Positions 35,686 through 43,641 of a DNA stretch of 64,000 bases are shown one piece after another. Below the pieces are notes generated by a model, which was given only the letters and a program-made list of their open reading frames with translations, did not search any database and was not told the origin of the DNA. The position numbers were made by a program, and so were the translations under genes. Origin of the DNA: Clavibacter sp. VKM Ac-2872 (GTDB lineage Bacteria; Actinomycetota; Actinomycetes; Actinomycetales; Microbacteriaceae); the NCBI RefSeq assembly GCF_015351105.1, contig NZ_JADKRR010000001.1, positions 744,001 to 808,000 on the forward strand. Direction: 5' to 3'. How positions within the stretch are numbered: position 1 is the stretch's first letter; the number at the start of each line of letters is the position of its first letter.

Positions 35686-36674
35686 TCGGCTACCTCGTCC
35701 GCCGGCTGGGTGCGGCCCTCGTGGTGCTCGCGCTCATCAGCCTGTTCACCTACATGATCTTCTTCCTGCTCCAGCCGGACCCCGCCGTCACCATCTGCGG
35801 CAAGACCTGCACGCCGGACAAGATCGACTCCATCCGCCAGCTCCTCGGCCTCGACCGGCCGTTCTGGGCGCAGTACGGCGACTTCGTCACGGGCATCTTC
35901 ACCGGTCGCACCTACGGGGACGGTCCGACGGCGATCCAGTGCTCTGCGCCCTGCCTGGGCTTCAGCTTCCAGACGCAGCAGTCCGTGCTCGACCTGATGC
36001 TGTCCCGCCTCCCCGTGAGCATCACGATCGCGGTCGGCGCGGCGGTCCTCTGGGTCGTGTTCGGCGTCGCCGGCGGACTCGTCAGCGCGATCAAGCAGGG
36101 CAGCGTGTGGGACCGGACCGCGATGGCGGCGGCGCTCACCGGGATCAGCGTGCCGATCACCTTCGCGGCGCTGCTCCTGCAGTACGTGCTCGTCGTGCAG
36201 CTGCAGGTGCTGCCGTTCCCGCAGTCCGTCGCGTTCTCCGACGACCCCGTCATGTGGTTCGACTCGTACCTCATGCCGTGGATCGTGCTCGCGCTCGGCT
36301 ACGCGGCGATCTACGCGCGCATCGTCCGGGCCAACGTGATCGACACCCTGCAGGAGGACTACCTGCGGACCGCGCGCGCCAAGGGCCTGTCGGCGTCGCT
36401 CGTGATCCGCCGCCACGCCCTCCGGCCGTCGCTCACGCCCGTGGTGACGCTGTTCGGCATGGACTTCGCCGGGCTGCTCGGCGGGGCCGTGATCGCCGAG
36501 AAGATCTTCGGCCTCAACGGCGTCGGCAAGCTCGCCGCCGACTCCATCGCCAAGAACGACCAGCCCGTCATCATGGGCGTCACGCTCCTCGCCGCGGCCT
36601 TCGTGGTCGTCGGGAACGTGGTCGTCGACGTGCTCTACACCGTGCTCGACCCCCGAGTGAGGATCACCTCGTGA
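35682..36674 (+). CDS. Peptide ABC transporter permease (DppB/OppB-like)
   Basis: A 330-residue permease that opens with IGYLVRRLGAALVVLALISLFTYMIFFLLQPDP, as B-type subunits do. The coupling loop is YLRTARAKGLSASLVIRRHALRPSLTPVV, followed by GLLGGAVIAEKIFGLNGVGKLA. An extra periplasmic loop near residues 35-90 carries four Cys (CGKTC and CSAPC), unusual in this family and possibly disulfide-bonded. It overlaps both neighbours (ATGA and GTGA). Confidence 0.92.
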   Translation: MIGYLVRRLGAALVVLALISLFTYMIFFLLQPDPAVTICGKTCTPDKIDSIRQLLGLDRPFWAQYGDFVTGIFTGRTYGDGPTAIQCSAPCLGFSFQTQQSVLDLMLSRLPVSITIAVGAAVLWVVFGVAGGLVSAIKQGSVWDRTAMAAALTGISVPITFAALLLQYVLVVQLQVLPFPQSVAFSDDPVMWFDSYLMPWIVLALGYAAIYARIVRANVIDTLQEDYLRTARAKGLSASLVIRRHALRPSLTPVVTLFGMDFAGLLGGAVIAEKIFGLNGVGKLAADSIAKNDQPVIMGVTLLAAAFVVVGNVVVDVLYTVLDPRVRITS

Positions 36675-37537
36675 CCGCCACCGCACCGCACCAGCCGCCC
36701 GCCCGGGCCGTCCCGGGGACGCCGCTCCTCGAGGTCGCGAACCTGACGATCGCGTTCCCCACCTCGCGCGGGCCCGTCGAGGTCGTGAAGGACCTCTCCT
36801 TCCGCGTGGAGCCGGACCGCACCCTCGGCATCGTGGGGGAGTCGGGCTCGGGCAAGTCGATGACCTCGCTCGCCGTGATGGGCCTCGTGCCCCGCGGCGG
36901 GAAGGTCACCGGCAGCATCAAGCTGGCGGGCGAGGAGCTCGTCGGCCGGAGCGACAAGGAGCTGCGGGCCATGCGGGGTGACCGCATGGCCATGGTGTTC
37001 CAGGATCCGCTCTCCTCGCTCAACCCCTACTACACGGTGGGGCTGCAGATCGAGGAGGCCTACCGGTCGCATCGCTCCGGCTCGCGGAAGTCCGTGCGGT
37101 CGACCGTGATCGCGGCCCTCGACCGGGTCGGGATCAAGGAGGCCGCGACGCGCGTCGACCACTACCCGCACCAGTTCTCGGGCGGCATGCGGCAGCGCAT
37201 CATGATCGCGATGGCGCTGTGCCTCGAGCCCGAGCTGCTCATCGCCGACGAGCCGACCACCGCGCTCGACGTGACGGTGCAGGCGCAGATCCTCGACCTC
37301 ATGCGCTCCATCCGCGCGGAGACGGGGATGGGCATGCTCGTCATCACCCACGACCTCGCCGTGGTGTCCTCCCTCGCGGACGAGGTGCTCGTCATGCAGG
37401 GCGGGCACCGCGTCGAGAGCGGCACCACCGAGCGCGTGTTCACCGCGCCGGAGGATCCGTACACGCACGCCCTGCTCGAGGCGATCCCCCGCATCGACGC
37501 CGCCTACGACCGCCTGACGACGGGACCCGCATCATGA
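36671..37537 (+). CDS. Peptide ABC transporter ATP-binding protein (DppD/OppD-like)
   Basis: A 288-residue ATPase with Walker [10 protein letters not shown]-loop [14 protein letters not shown], signature [15 protein letters not shown], Walker [21 protein letters not shown] and the switch His in [11 protein letters not shown]. The C-terminal region with [17 protein letters not shown] is the oligopeptide-transporter ATPase domain, though it lacks the Cys-rich end of many OppD proteins and is shorter (usual about 320). The start is GTG in a GTGA overlap. Confidence 0.92.
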   Translation: MTATAPHQPPARAVPGTPLLEVANLTIAFPTSRGPVEVVKDLSFRVEPDRTLGIVGESGSGKSMTSLAVMGLVPRGGKVTGSIKLAGEELVGRSDKELRAMRGDRMAMVFQDPLSSLNPYYTVGLQIEEAYRSHRSGSRKSVRSTVIAALDRVGIKEAATRVDHYPHQFSGGMRQRIMIAMALCLEPELLIADEPTTALDVTVQAQILDLMRSIRAETGMGMLVITHDLAVVSSLADEVLVMQGGHRVESGTTERVFTAPEDPYTHALLEAIPRIDAAYDRLTTGPAS

Positions 37538-38472
37538 GCCGCCACGACGCCTCCGCGCCCGCATCCGCCTCGACCGCGCCCGCCGCCGCGACGCCGGAGC
37601 CGTTCCTCTCCGCCCGCGACCTCACCAAGGAGTACGTGACGCGCGGCGGCCGCGGGCTGCGGCCGCCCGTGCGCCGCTTCCTCGCGGTCGACGGCGTGAG
37701 CCTCGACGTGCCGACCGGGCAGACGCTCTCGATCGTGGGGGAGTCCGGGTCCGGCAAGTCGACGACCGCGCGCATCATCGCGCACCTGCTCGACCCGACC
37801 TCCGGCACGTTCGCGCTGAAGGGCGAGGACATGACGCACGCGAGGGGCGCCGCCCTCCGCGAGTTCCGACGGCAGGTGCAGGTGGTCTTCCAGGATCCGG
37901 CGTCGTCGCTCAACCCGCGGCACACGGTGGAGCAGATCATCAGCGCGCCGCTGCGGTACCAGGGCATCACGACGCCGGGCGGGCACGGACAGCTCGTGCG
38001 CGACCTGCTCGACCGGGTGGGCCTGAACCCCGACCACGCGCAGCGCTACCCCGCGCAGTTCTCGGGCGGGCAGTGCCAGCGCATCGGGATCGCCCGGGCG
38101 CTCGCCGTGAGCCCCGGCCTCATCGTGTGCGACGAGGCGGTCTCCGCGCTCGACGTGACGGTGCAGGCGCGCGTCATCGCGCTGCTGCGCGACCTCCAGC
38201 GCGAGCGCGGGCTCAGCTACGTCTTCATCGCGCACGACCTCGCCGTCGTGCGCCAGCTCTCCGACCGCGTCGCGGTGATGAGCGCTGGCAAGGTCGTGGA
38301 GGAGGGCACGCGCGACGACGTGTTCGAGCGGCCCCGGCACCCGTACACGCGGTCGCTGCTCGACGCCGTGCCGCGGATCGATCCGGAGTGGGACCGCAAG
38401 CGCCAGGTCGCGCGCGCCGCCGCCGGCCTCGACACCACGGCGATCGAGACGGCCGGCGGGTCGGCCGCGTGA
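37534..38472 (+). CDS. Peptide ABC transporter ATP-binding protein (DppF/OppF-like)
   Basis: A 312-residue ATPase: Walker [26 protein letters not shown], signature FSGGQCQRIGIARAL, Walker B LIVCDEAVSALDVTVQ and IAHDLAVVRQ. An Ala/Pro-rich N-terminal stretch of about 25 residues precedes the domain. Its start overlaps the previous stop (ATGA) and its own stop overlaps the peptidase start (GTGA), which shows tight translational coupling. Confidence 0.92.
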   Translation: MSRHDASAPASASTAPAAATPEPFLSARDLTKEYVTRGGRGLRPPVRRFLAVDGVSLDVPTGQTLSIVGESGSGKSTTARIIAHLLDPTSGTFALKGEDMTHARGAALREFRRQVQVVFQDPASSLNPRHTVEQIISAPLRYQGITTPGGHGQLVRDLLDRVGLNPDHAQRYPAQFSGGQCQRIGIARALAVSPGLIVCDEAVSALDVTVQARVIALLRDLQRERGLSYVFIAHDLAVVRQLSDRVAVMSAGKVVEEGTRDDVFERPRHPYTRSLLDAVPRIDPEWDRKRQVARAAAGLDTTAIETAGGSAA

Positions 38473-39776
38473 TCGTCGGATCCGCGACCGTCCCCGGCGT
38501 CCACGTCACCGACCACGAGATCGAGGTCCCGCTCGACTGGGCGGCGGCGCGCGACGGCGAGCCCACCGCGACGATCACGGTGTTCGCCCGCGAGCTCGTC
38601 GCTCCCGACCGCCGAAGCGACGACCTGCCTGCGCTCCTGTACCTCCAGGGCGGTCCGGGCGGCAAGTCGCCGCGCGTGCTGGACGACGGCGGCTGGATCG
38701 GCCACGCCCTCCGGACGCACCGCGTCGTGCTCCTCGACCAGCGCGGCACCGGGCGCAGCACGCCCGTCACCGCGCGCACGATGACCCGCTTCGGCGACGA
38801 CCACGAGTCCGCCGCCCGGTACCTCGCGCTCTTCCGGGCCGACTCGATCGTGCAGGACGCCGAGGCGCTCCGGCAGCACCTCGAGGGCGGGCGCCGCTGG
38901 TCGACGCTCGGCCAGAGCTACGGCGGGTTCCTCACTCTCACGTACCTGTCGCTCGCGCCCGAGGCGCTGTCGGCCTGCTACGTGACGGGCGGCCTCGCCT
39001 CGCTCGACCCCGACGCCGAGGAGGTCTACCGCCGGACCTACCCGCGCACGGTCCGGAAGAACGCCGGGTACCACGCGCGGTACCCGGCCGACGTGGGGAT
39101 CCTGTCCCGCCTCGCCGACCGGCTCCAGGTCGGCGACGTGACGCTGCCCGACGGGGACGTGCTCACCGTCCGGCGCCTGCAGACCATCGGCATCGACCTC
39201 GGCATGGCGCCCGGGCGCGAGCGGATCCACGCGCTCCTCGACGAGGCGCTCGACGACCGCGGCGAGCCCACGGACGTGCTCCTCGCGGAGGCGCTGCGCC
39301 TCACCTCGTACGCGGCGAACCCGCTGTTCGCGGCGATGCAGGAGAGCATCTACGCGTCCGGCACCCGACCCGCGACCGCGTGGGCCGCCGAGCGGGAGCG
39401 CGGCCGACACCCCGCGTTCGCGCCGACCGCCCGACCGCTGCTGCTCACCGGCGAGATGATGTACCCCTGGATGTTCGACGAGATCCGGCTGCTGCGCCCG
39501 TTCCGCGGCGCGGTCGAGGCGATGGCCCGCCGCGACGACTGGCCGGAGCTCTACGACCCGACCCGGCTCGCCGGCAACGACGTGCCCGTGGCCGCCGCGA
39601 TCTACCACGACGACATGTACGTGGACGCGGGCCTGCAGCAGGACACGGTCGCGCGCGTGGGGAACACCCGCGCGTGGATCACGAACGAGCACGAGCACGA
39701 CGGCCTCGGAGCACCCGGCGTGCTCGGGCGGCTGATGGACATGATCGCCCGCGACGGAGGAGGCCTGCCCCGATGA
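38469..39776 (+). CDS. Proline iminopeptidase-like alpha/beta-hydrolase (family S33)
   Basis: A 435-residue serine peptidase of the larger prolyl-aminopeptidase type. It has the oxyanion motif YLQGGPGGKSP, LLDQRGTGRSTP, and nucleophile Ser150 in GQSYGG. The acid and His are probably in the C-terminal part (DDMYVDAG and NEHEHDGL). Family members remove N-terminal Pro (and in some cases hydroxyproline) from peptides. No signal peptide is visible, so it acts on imported peptides. Coupled by GTGA and ATGA overlaps to the importer and to the aminopeptidase P gene. Confidence 0.88.
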   Translation: MIVGSATVPGVHVTDHEIEVPLDWAAARDGEPTATITVFARELVAPDRRSDDLPALLYLQGGPGGKSPRVLDDGGWIGHALRTHRVVLLDQRGTGRSTPVTARTMTRFGDDHESAARYLALFRADSIVQDAEALRQHLEGGRRWSTLGQSYGGFLTLTYLSLAPEALSACYVTGGLASLDPDAEEVYRRTYPRTVRKNAGYHARYPADVGILSRLADRLQVGDVTLPDGDVLTVRRLQTIGIDLGMAPGRERIHALLDEALDDRGEPTDVLLAEALRLTSYAANPLFAAMQESIYASGTRPATAWAAERERGRHPAFAPTARPLLLTGEMMYPWMFDEIRLLRPFRGAVEAMARRDDWPELYDPTRLAGNDVPVAAAIYHDDMYVDAGLQQDTVARVGNTRAWITNEHEHDGLGAPGVLGRLMDMIARDGGGLPR

Positions 39777-41230
39777 CCGACACGACCCACGACACGACGC
39801 CCGGCACGACGCCCGGGTGCACCCCCGAGTCCCGCCGCCCGCCGCGCCTCGCGGAGGTGCCCGCCTTCCAGGACCTCATGGCGCGCGGCTGGATCACGCC
39901 GGACCGCACGCCGGCCACCGTGCCCGGAGCGGTCGACGCGGCCGCCGCGCACCGTGCCCGGCTGAGCGCCGCGCTGCCGGGCGTCACCCTCGCGGTGGTG
40001 AGCGGGTACGCGCCCACGCGGAACGACGACTGCCGGTACGCGTTCCGCGCCGACAGCGACTTCGTGTGGCTGACCGGCGTGCAGATCGAGGGCGCCGTGC
40101 TCGTGATGCACGCCGTGCCGGGCGGCCACGACGCCGTCCTGCACGTGCCCGCGCCCGCCCACCCCGGCGACCCGCGCTTCTACTCCGACGCCGACCACGG
40201 CGAGCTCTGGGTCGGCCCCGCGCCCGCGCACGCCGACTGGCAGGCCGTGCTCGGGATCCCGGTGCGCGACCCCGACCGCATCGCGCGCGACCTCGCGGGC
40301 GTCCGCGCCGTGCGTCGGGCGGGGGCCGTCACCGGCGTGCCCGCGGCGCTGGCCGACGTGCCGCGCGACCCGGCCCTCGTGGCGACGCTCGGCGAGCTGC
40401 GCGTGATCAAGGACGCGTGGGAGATCGAGGAGCTGCGTCGCGCGGTCGACGACACGGTCGAGGGCTTCGCGGAGGTCGTGCGCGAGATCCCGCGGGCGCA
40501 GGCCCACGGCGGCGAGCGCTGGCTGCAGGGCACCTTCGACCGGCACGCGCGCACGGTCGGCAACGGCCCGGGCTACGCCACCATCGTCGGCGGCGGCGGG
40601 CACGCGACCACGTTGCACTGGGTGCGCTGCGACGGGCCGCTGCGCGACGGCGAGCTCGTGCTGCTCGACATGGGCGTGGAGGCCAGGAGCCTCTACACGG
40701 CGGACGTCACCCGCACGTTCCCCCTCGACGGCACCTTCTCGGCGGAGCAGCGGCTCGTGCACGACGTGGTGGAGCGCGCCCACCGCGCGGGCCTCGACGC
40801 CGTCGCGCCCGGCCGCCCGCTCGTCGACTTCCACCACGCGTCCATGGAGGTCATCGCCCAGGGCCTGCACGACATGGGGATCCTGCCCGTCTCGGTCGAC
40901 GAGGCGCTCTCGCCCGCGGGCCAGCACCACCGGCGCTGGCTCGTGTGCGGGATCGGGCACCACCTCGGGCTCGACGTGCACGACTGCTCGGGCGCCGGGG
41001 TCGCGGGCTACGACCGCGCGGTCGAGCCGGGCATGGTGCTGACGGTGGAGCCCGGCCTGTACTTCGCGCCGGATGACGCGATGGTGCCGCCGGAGCTGCG
41101 GGGCATCGGCGTGCGGATCGAAGACGATATCGTGGTGACGCAGACGGGGTCCGACGTGCTGTCGGATGCGCTGCCGATCGACGCACGGGGCCTGGAGTCC
41201 TGGATGCGGGAGCAGCGATCCCCGTCCTGA
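39773..41230 (+). CDS. Xaa-Pro aminopeptidase (M24B, aminopeptidase P-like)
   Basis: A 485-residue metallopeptidase that removes the residue before proline. All five metal ligands are present: Asp299, Asp311, His396 (GIGHHLGLDVHD), Glu426 (LTVEPGLYF) and Glu450 (IRIEDDIVV). The N-terminal creatinase-like domain holds YRADSDFVWLTG-type features (FRADSDFVWLTGVQIEG). Together with the iminopeptidase it would take apart proline/hydroxyproline-rich peptides. Last structural gene of the operon; the regulator gene starts 19 bp on. Confidence 0.93.
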   Translation: MTDTTHDTTPGTTPGCTPESRRPPRLAEVPAFQDLMARGWITPDRTPATVPGAVDAAAAHRARLSAALPGVTLAVVSGYAPTRNDDCRYAFRADSDFVWLTGVQIEGAVLVMHAVPGGHDAVLHVPAPAHPGDPRFYSDADHGELWVGPAPAHADWQAVLGIPVRDPDRIARDLAGVRAVRRAGAVTGVPAALADVPRDPALVATLGELRVIKDAWEIEELRRAVDDTVEGFAEVVREIPRAQAHGGERWLQGTFDRHARTVGNGPGYATIVGGGGHATTLHWVRCDGPLRDGELVLLDMGVEARSLYTADVTRTFPLDGTFSAEQRLVHDVVERAHRAGLDAVAPGRPLVDFHHASMEVIAQGLHDMGILPVSVDEALSPAGQHHRRWLVCGIGHHLGLDVHDCSGAGVAGYDRAVEPGMVLTVEPGLYFAPDDAMVPPELRGIGVRIEDDIVVTQTGSDVLSDALPIDARGLESWMREQRSPS

Positions 41231-41249
41231 CCCGAGGAGGAGGATCCGC

Positions 41250-41963
41250 ATGAGCCTCTCCGCACTGCGACCCGCACCCCCGCGCGAGAGCCTGCGCGAG
41301 CACGTCCACCAGGCCCTGTCGGCGGCGATCGTGTCCGGCGAGCTCGAGCCCGGCACGCTCATCACCGTGCCCACGCTCGCCGTGCGCTTCGACGTCTCGG
41401 CGACGCCCGTCCGCGAGGCGGTGCTCGAGCTCGAGAAGCGCGGCTTCGTGGAGACGGTCCGCAACAAGGGCTTCCGCGTGACGGCGGTGAGCGACGAGGA
41501 GCTCGGCCACCTGGTGCAGGTGCGCCAGCTCCTCGAGGCGCCCGCCATGGAGCGCCTCGCCGGGCGCCTGCCCGACGAGGCGCTCCCGGGCCTGGAGGCG
41601 CTCGCCGACCGCATCGAGCAGGGCGCGCGCGAGGGCGACCTCCGCGCGTACCTCGAGGCCGACCAGGAGTTCCACCTCTCGCTCACGCGCATCCTCGGCA
41701 ACCCCGTGCTCACGGAGGCCATCGCGGACCTCCGCTCGCGCACGCGCCTCGTCGGCCTCGCGTCGATGAAGGAGAGCGCCATGCTCGACGCCTCGGCGGC
41801 GGAGCACCACGAGCTGCTGCGGGCGCTGGTCGCCGGCGACGGCCCCGGGTCGCACGAGCTCATGGTGCGGCACATCCGGCACGCCACCGGCTGGTGGGCG
41901 GGGCGCGGCGAGGACGAGGCCGCCGCCGTCGCGGAGTCCGAGCTGGCGGAACCGGTCGCCTGA
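41250..41963 (+). CDS. GntR-family transcriptional regulator, FCD subfamily
   Basis: A 237-residue regulator with a winged helix (about residues 13-78: LREHVHQALSAAIVSGELEPGTLITVPTLAVRFDVSATPVREAVLELEKRGFV) and a helical FCD domain with ligand or metal residues in YLEADQEFHLSLTRILGNP and EHHELLRALVAGDG. It sits at the end of the GH127/import operon and just before the hydroxyproline operon, behind GAGGAGGAGG. It is the obvious candidate for binding the GTGACATATTAC sites at both promoters. Confidence 0.9.
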   Translation: MSLSALRPAPPRESLREHVHQALSAAIVSGELEPGTLITVPTLAVRFDVSATPVREAVLELEKRGFVETVRNKGFRVTAVSDEELGHLVQVRQLLEAPAMERLAGRLPDEALPGLEALADRIEQGAREGDLRAYLEADQEFHLSLTRILGNPVLTEAIADLRSRTRLVGLASMKESAMLDASAAEHHELLRALVAGDGPGSHELMVRHIRHATGWWAGRGEDEAAAVAESELAEPVA

Positions 41964-42003
41964 TCCGCCGCATGTCGGTCGGGCTTCCCCTCGCGGACGA
42001 TGT

Positions 42004-42021
42004 GTGACATATTACTGTCAC
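42004..42021. promoter_or_regulatory. Perfect inverted-repeat operator of the hydroxyproline operon
   Basis: GTGACA-TATTAC-TGTCAC is a perfect 6-6-6 inverted repeat, 55 bp before the first ATG of the operon and 40 bp after the GntR gene. The first 12 bases recur at 30838-30849 on the other strand. The spacing and position suit a GntR/FCD dimer. Confidence 0.65.
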
Positions 42022-42076
42022 CGCCGACCGCCACACCGCCTCCCGAGGCGCATCCACCCGTGAGAGCAGGGACACC

Positions 42077-43291
42077 ATGACGCGTCACGTGGTCGTCGTC
42101 GGCGGGGGCATCGTCGGCGCGGCGTGCGCCCGTTCGCTGGCGCGGGCCGGGATGCGCGTCACGGTCGTCGAGCGCGCCGCGGTCGCCTCCGGCACGAGCG
42201 CGCAGGGCGAGGGCAACATCCTCGTCTCCGACAAGGGCCCCGGCGCGGAGCTCGAGCTCGCGCAGCTGGCCGCCCGCCGCTGGCCCGAGGTCGCCGCCGA
42301 GCTCGCGGACGAGCTGGGCGACGCGCTCCCCTCCATCGAGTACGAGCCCAAGGGCGGGCTCGTCGTCACGACCACCGACGAGGGCGCGGATCCGCTCCTC
42401 GCCTTCGCCGCCACCCAGCGCTCCGCGGGCGTCGACGCGATCCCCGTGGACGTGCGTCGCGCGCTCGAGCTCGAGCCGTGGCTGAACCCGGCGATCACCG
42501 CGGCCGTGCACTACCCCGAGGACGCGCAGGTGCAGCCCGCCATCGCGACCGAGGCGCTCGCCGCGTCGGCCCGGCGCGCGGGCGCGGTCATCCGCACCGG
42601 GGTCGAGGTCATCGGCCCGCTGCTCGACGCCGACGGCGCCCTCCGCGGCGTGCGGACGAGCGCGGGCGACATCGCCGCCGACGACGTGCTGGTCGCGGCC
42701 GGCCCCTGGTCGGGCGAGGTGGCGCGCACCCTCGGCGTCGAGCTGCCCGTGCTGCCGCGCCGCGGCGTCGTGCTCGTCACCACGCGCATGCCGCACCGCA
42801 TCCGGCACAAGGTCTACGACGGCGACTACGTGGGCGCGGTCGGATCCGGCGACGGCGCGCTGCAGACCTCGGGCGTCGTGGAGTCGACGCCGTCGGGGAC
42901 CGTGCTCATCGGATCCAGCCGCGAGCGCGTGGGCTTCGACGCGTCGCTGCGCGTGGCCGTGCTCGAGGAGCTCGCCGCGAAGGCCGTGCGGCTCTTCCCC
43001 TTCCTCGTCGAGGCGAACGCGATGCGCTCCTACGGCGGCTTCCGGCCCTACCTGCCCGACCACCTGCCCGTCGTCGGGCCCGACCCGCGACTGCCGGGGC
43101 TCTGGCACGCGAGCGGGCACGAGGGCGCCGGGATCGGCCTGTCGGTCGCGACGGCCGACATGATCGTCGCGCAGATGACGGGCGCCGCGACCCCGCTCGA
43201 CGTGCGGCCCTTCTCCGTCGCGCGCGCCTCGCTCGGGCTGCGGATGCCCGGGGCCCCGCTGCCGTCCGACGCCGCCGGGGTGCGCGCATGA
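42077..43291 (+). CDS. FAD-dependent oxidoreductase (DadA-like), probable D-hydroxyproline dehydrogenase catalytic subunit
   Basis: A 404-residue DAO-fold flavoprotein. It opens with the FAD motif VVVVGGGIVGAACARSLARAG, and has DVLVAAGPWSGEVAR and RSYGGFRPYLPDHLPVVGPDPRLPGLWHASGHEGAGIGLS at the C-terminal FAD site. Grouped with a small 2Fe-2S protein and an HcnB-like flavoprotein by ATGA/GTGA overlaps, it matches the hetero-oligomeric D-hydroxyproline dehydrogenases of pseudomonads. The expected product is 1-pyrroline-4-hydroxy-2-carboxylate. Confidence 0.87.
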   Translation: MTRHVVVVGGGIVGAACARSLARAGMRVTVVERAAVASGTSAQGEGNILVSDKGPGAELELAQLAARRWPEVAAELADELGDALPSIEYEPKGGLVVTTTDEGADPLLAFAATQRSAGVDAIPVDVRRALELEPWLNPAITAAVHYPEDAQVQPAIATEALAASARRAGAVIRTGVEVIGPLLDADGALRGVRTSAGDIAADDVLVAAGPWSGEVARTLGVELPVLPRRGVVLVTTRMPHRIRHKVYDGDYVGAVGSGDGALQTSGVVESTPSGTVLIGSSRERVGFDASLRVAVLEELAAKAVRLFPFLVEANAMRSYGGFRPYLPDHLPVVGPDPRLPGLWHASGHEGAGIGLSVATADMIVAQMTGAATPLDVRPFSVARASLGLRMPGAPLPSDAAGVRA

Positions 43292-43641
43292 CGCCTCGGC
43301 GCGTGGATCCGGCGCGCGACCCGATCCGCCCGGAGCCGGCCGCGGCCGTGCGCTTCACCGTGGACGGGGATCCCGTCGAGGGCGTCAGCGGCCAGACCAT
43401 CGCGGGCGCGCTGCTCGCGTCGGGCACCCTGGCATGGCGGACGACCGCGAGCGCAGGCCGTCCCCGCGGCGTCTTCTGCGGGATCGGCGTGTGCTTCGAC
43501 TGCACCGTCACCGTGAACGGGCTGCCGGACGTGCGCGCCTGCCAGCGCCGCGCCGTCGAGGGCGACGTGGTCGAGACCGGGCCCGGCGCGACCGTGCCCG
43601 GCGCGACCGTGACCGACGAGCGCGCGGGGGAGGCCTCGTGA
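43288..43641 (+). CDS. Small (2Fe-2S) protein, electron-transfer subunit of D-hydroxyproline dehydrogenase (HcnA-like)
   Basis: A 117-residue plant-type ferredoxin-like protein. The cluster ligands are in GVFCGIGVCFDCTV with a fourth Cys in DVRACQRR (C-x4-C-x2-C...C). It lies between the two flavoprotein genes with four-base overlaps on both sides and would pass electrons between them. The C-terminus holds a short repeat (GATVPGATV). Confidence 0.9.
   Translation: MTPRRVDPARDPIRPEPAAAVRFTVDGDPVEGVSGQTIAGALLASGTLAWRTTASAGRPRGVFCGIGVCFDCTVTVNGLPDVRACQRRAVEGDVVETGPGATVPGATVTDERAGEAS

Noticed and set aside
39602-43120. 1172-codon antisense frame over the peptidase, GntR and flavoprotein genes
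   Set aside because: Spans intergenic and operator sequence and has no recognisable domain; opposite strand is clearly coding.
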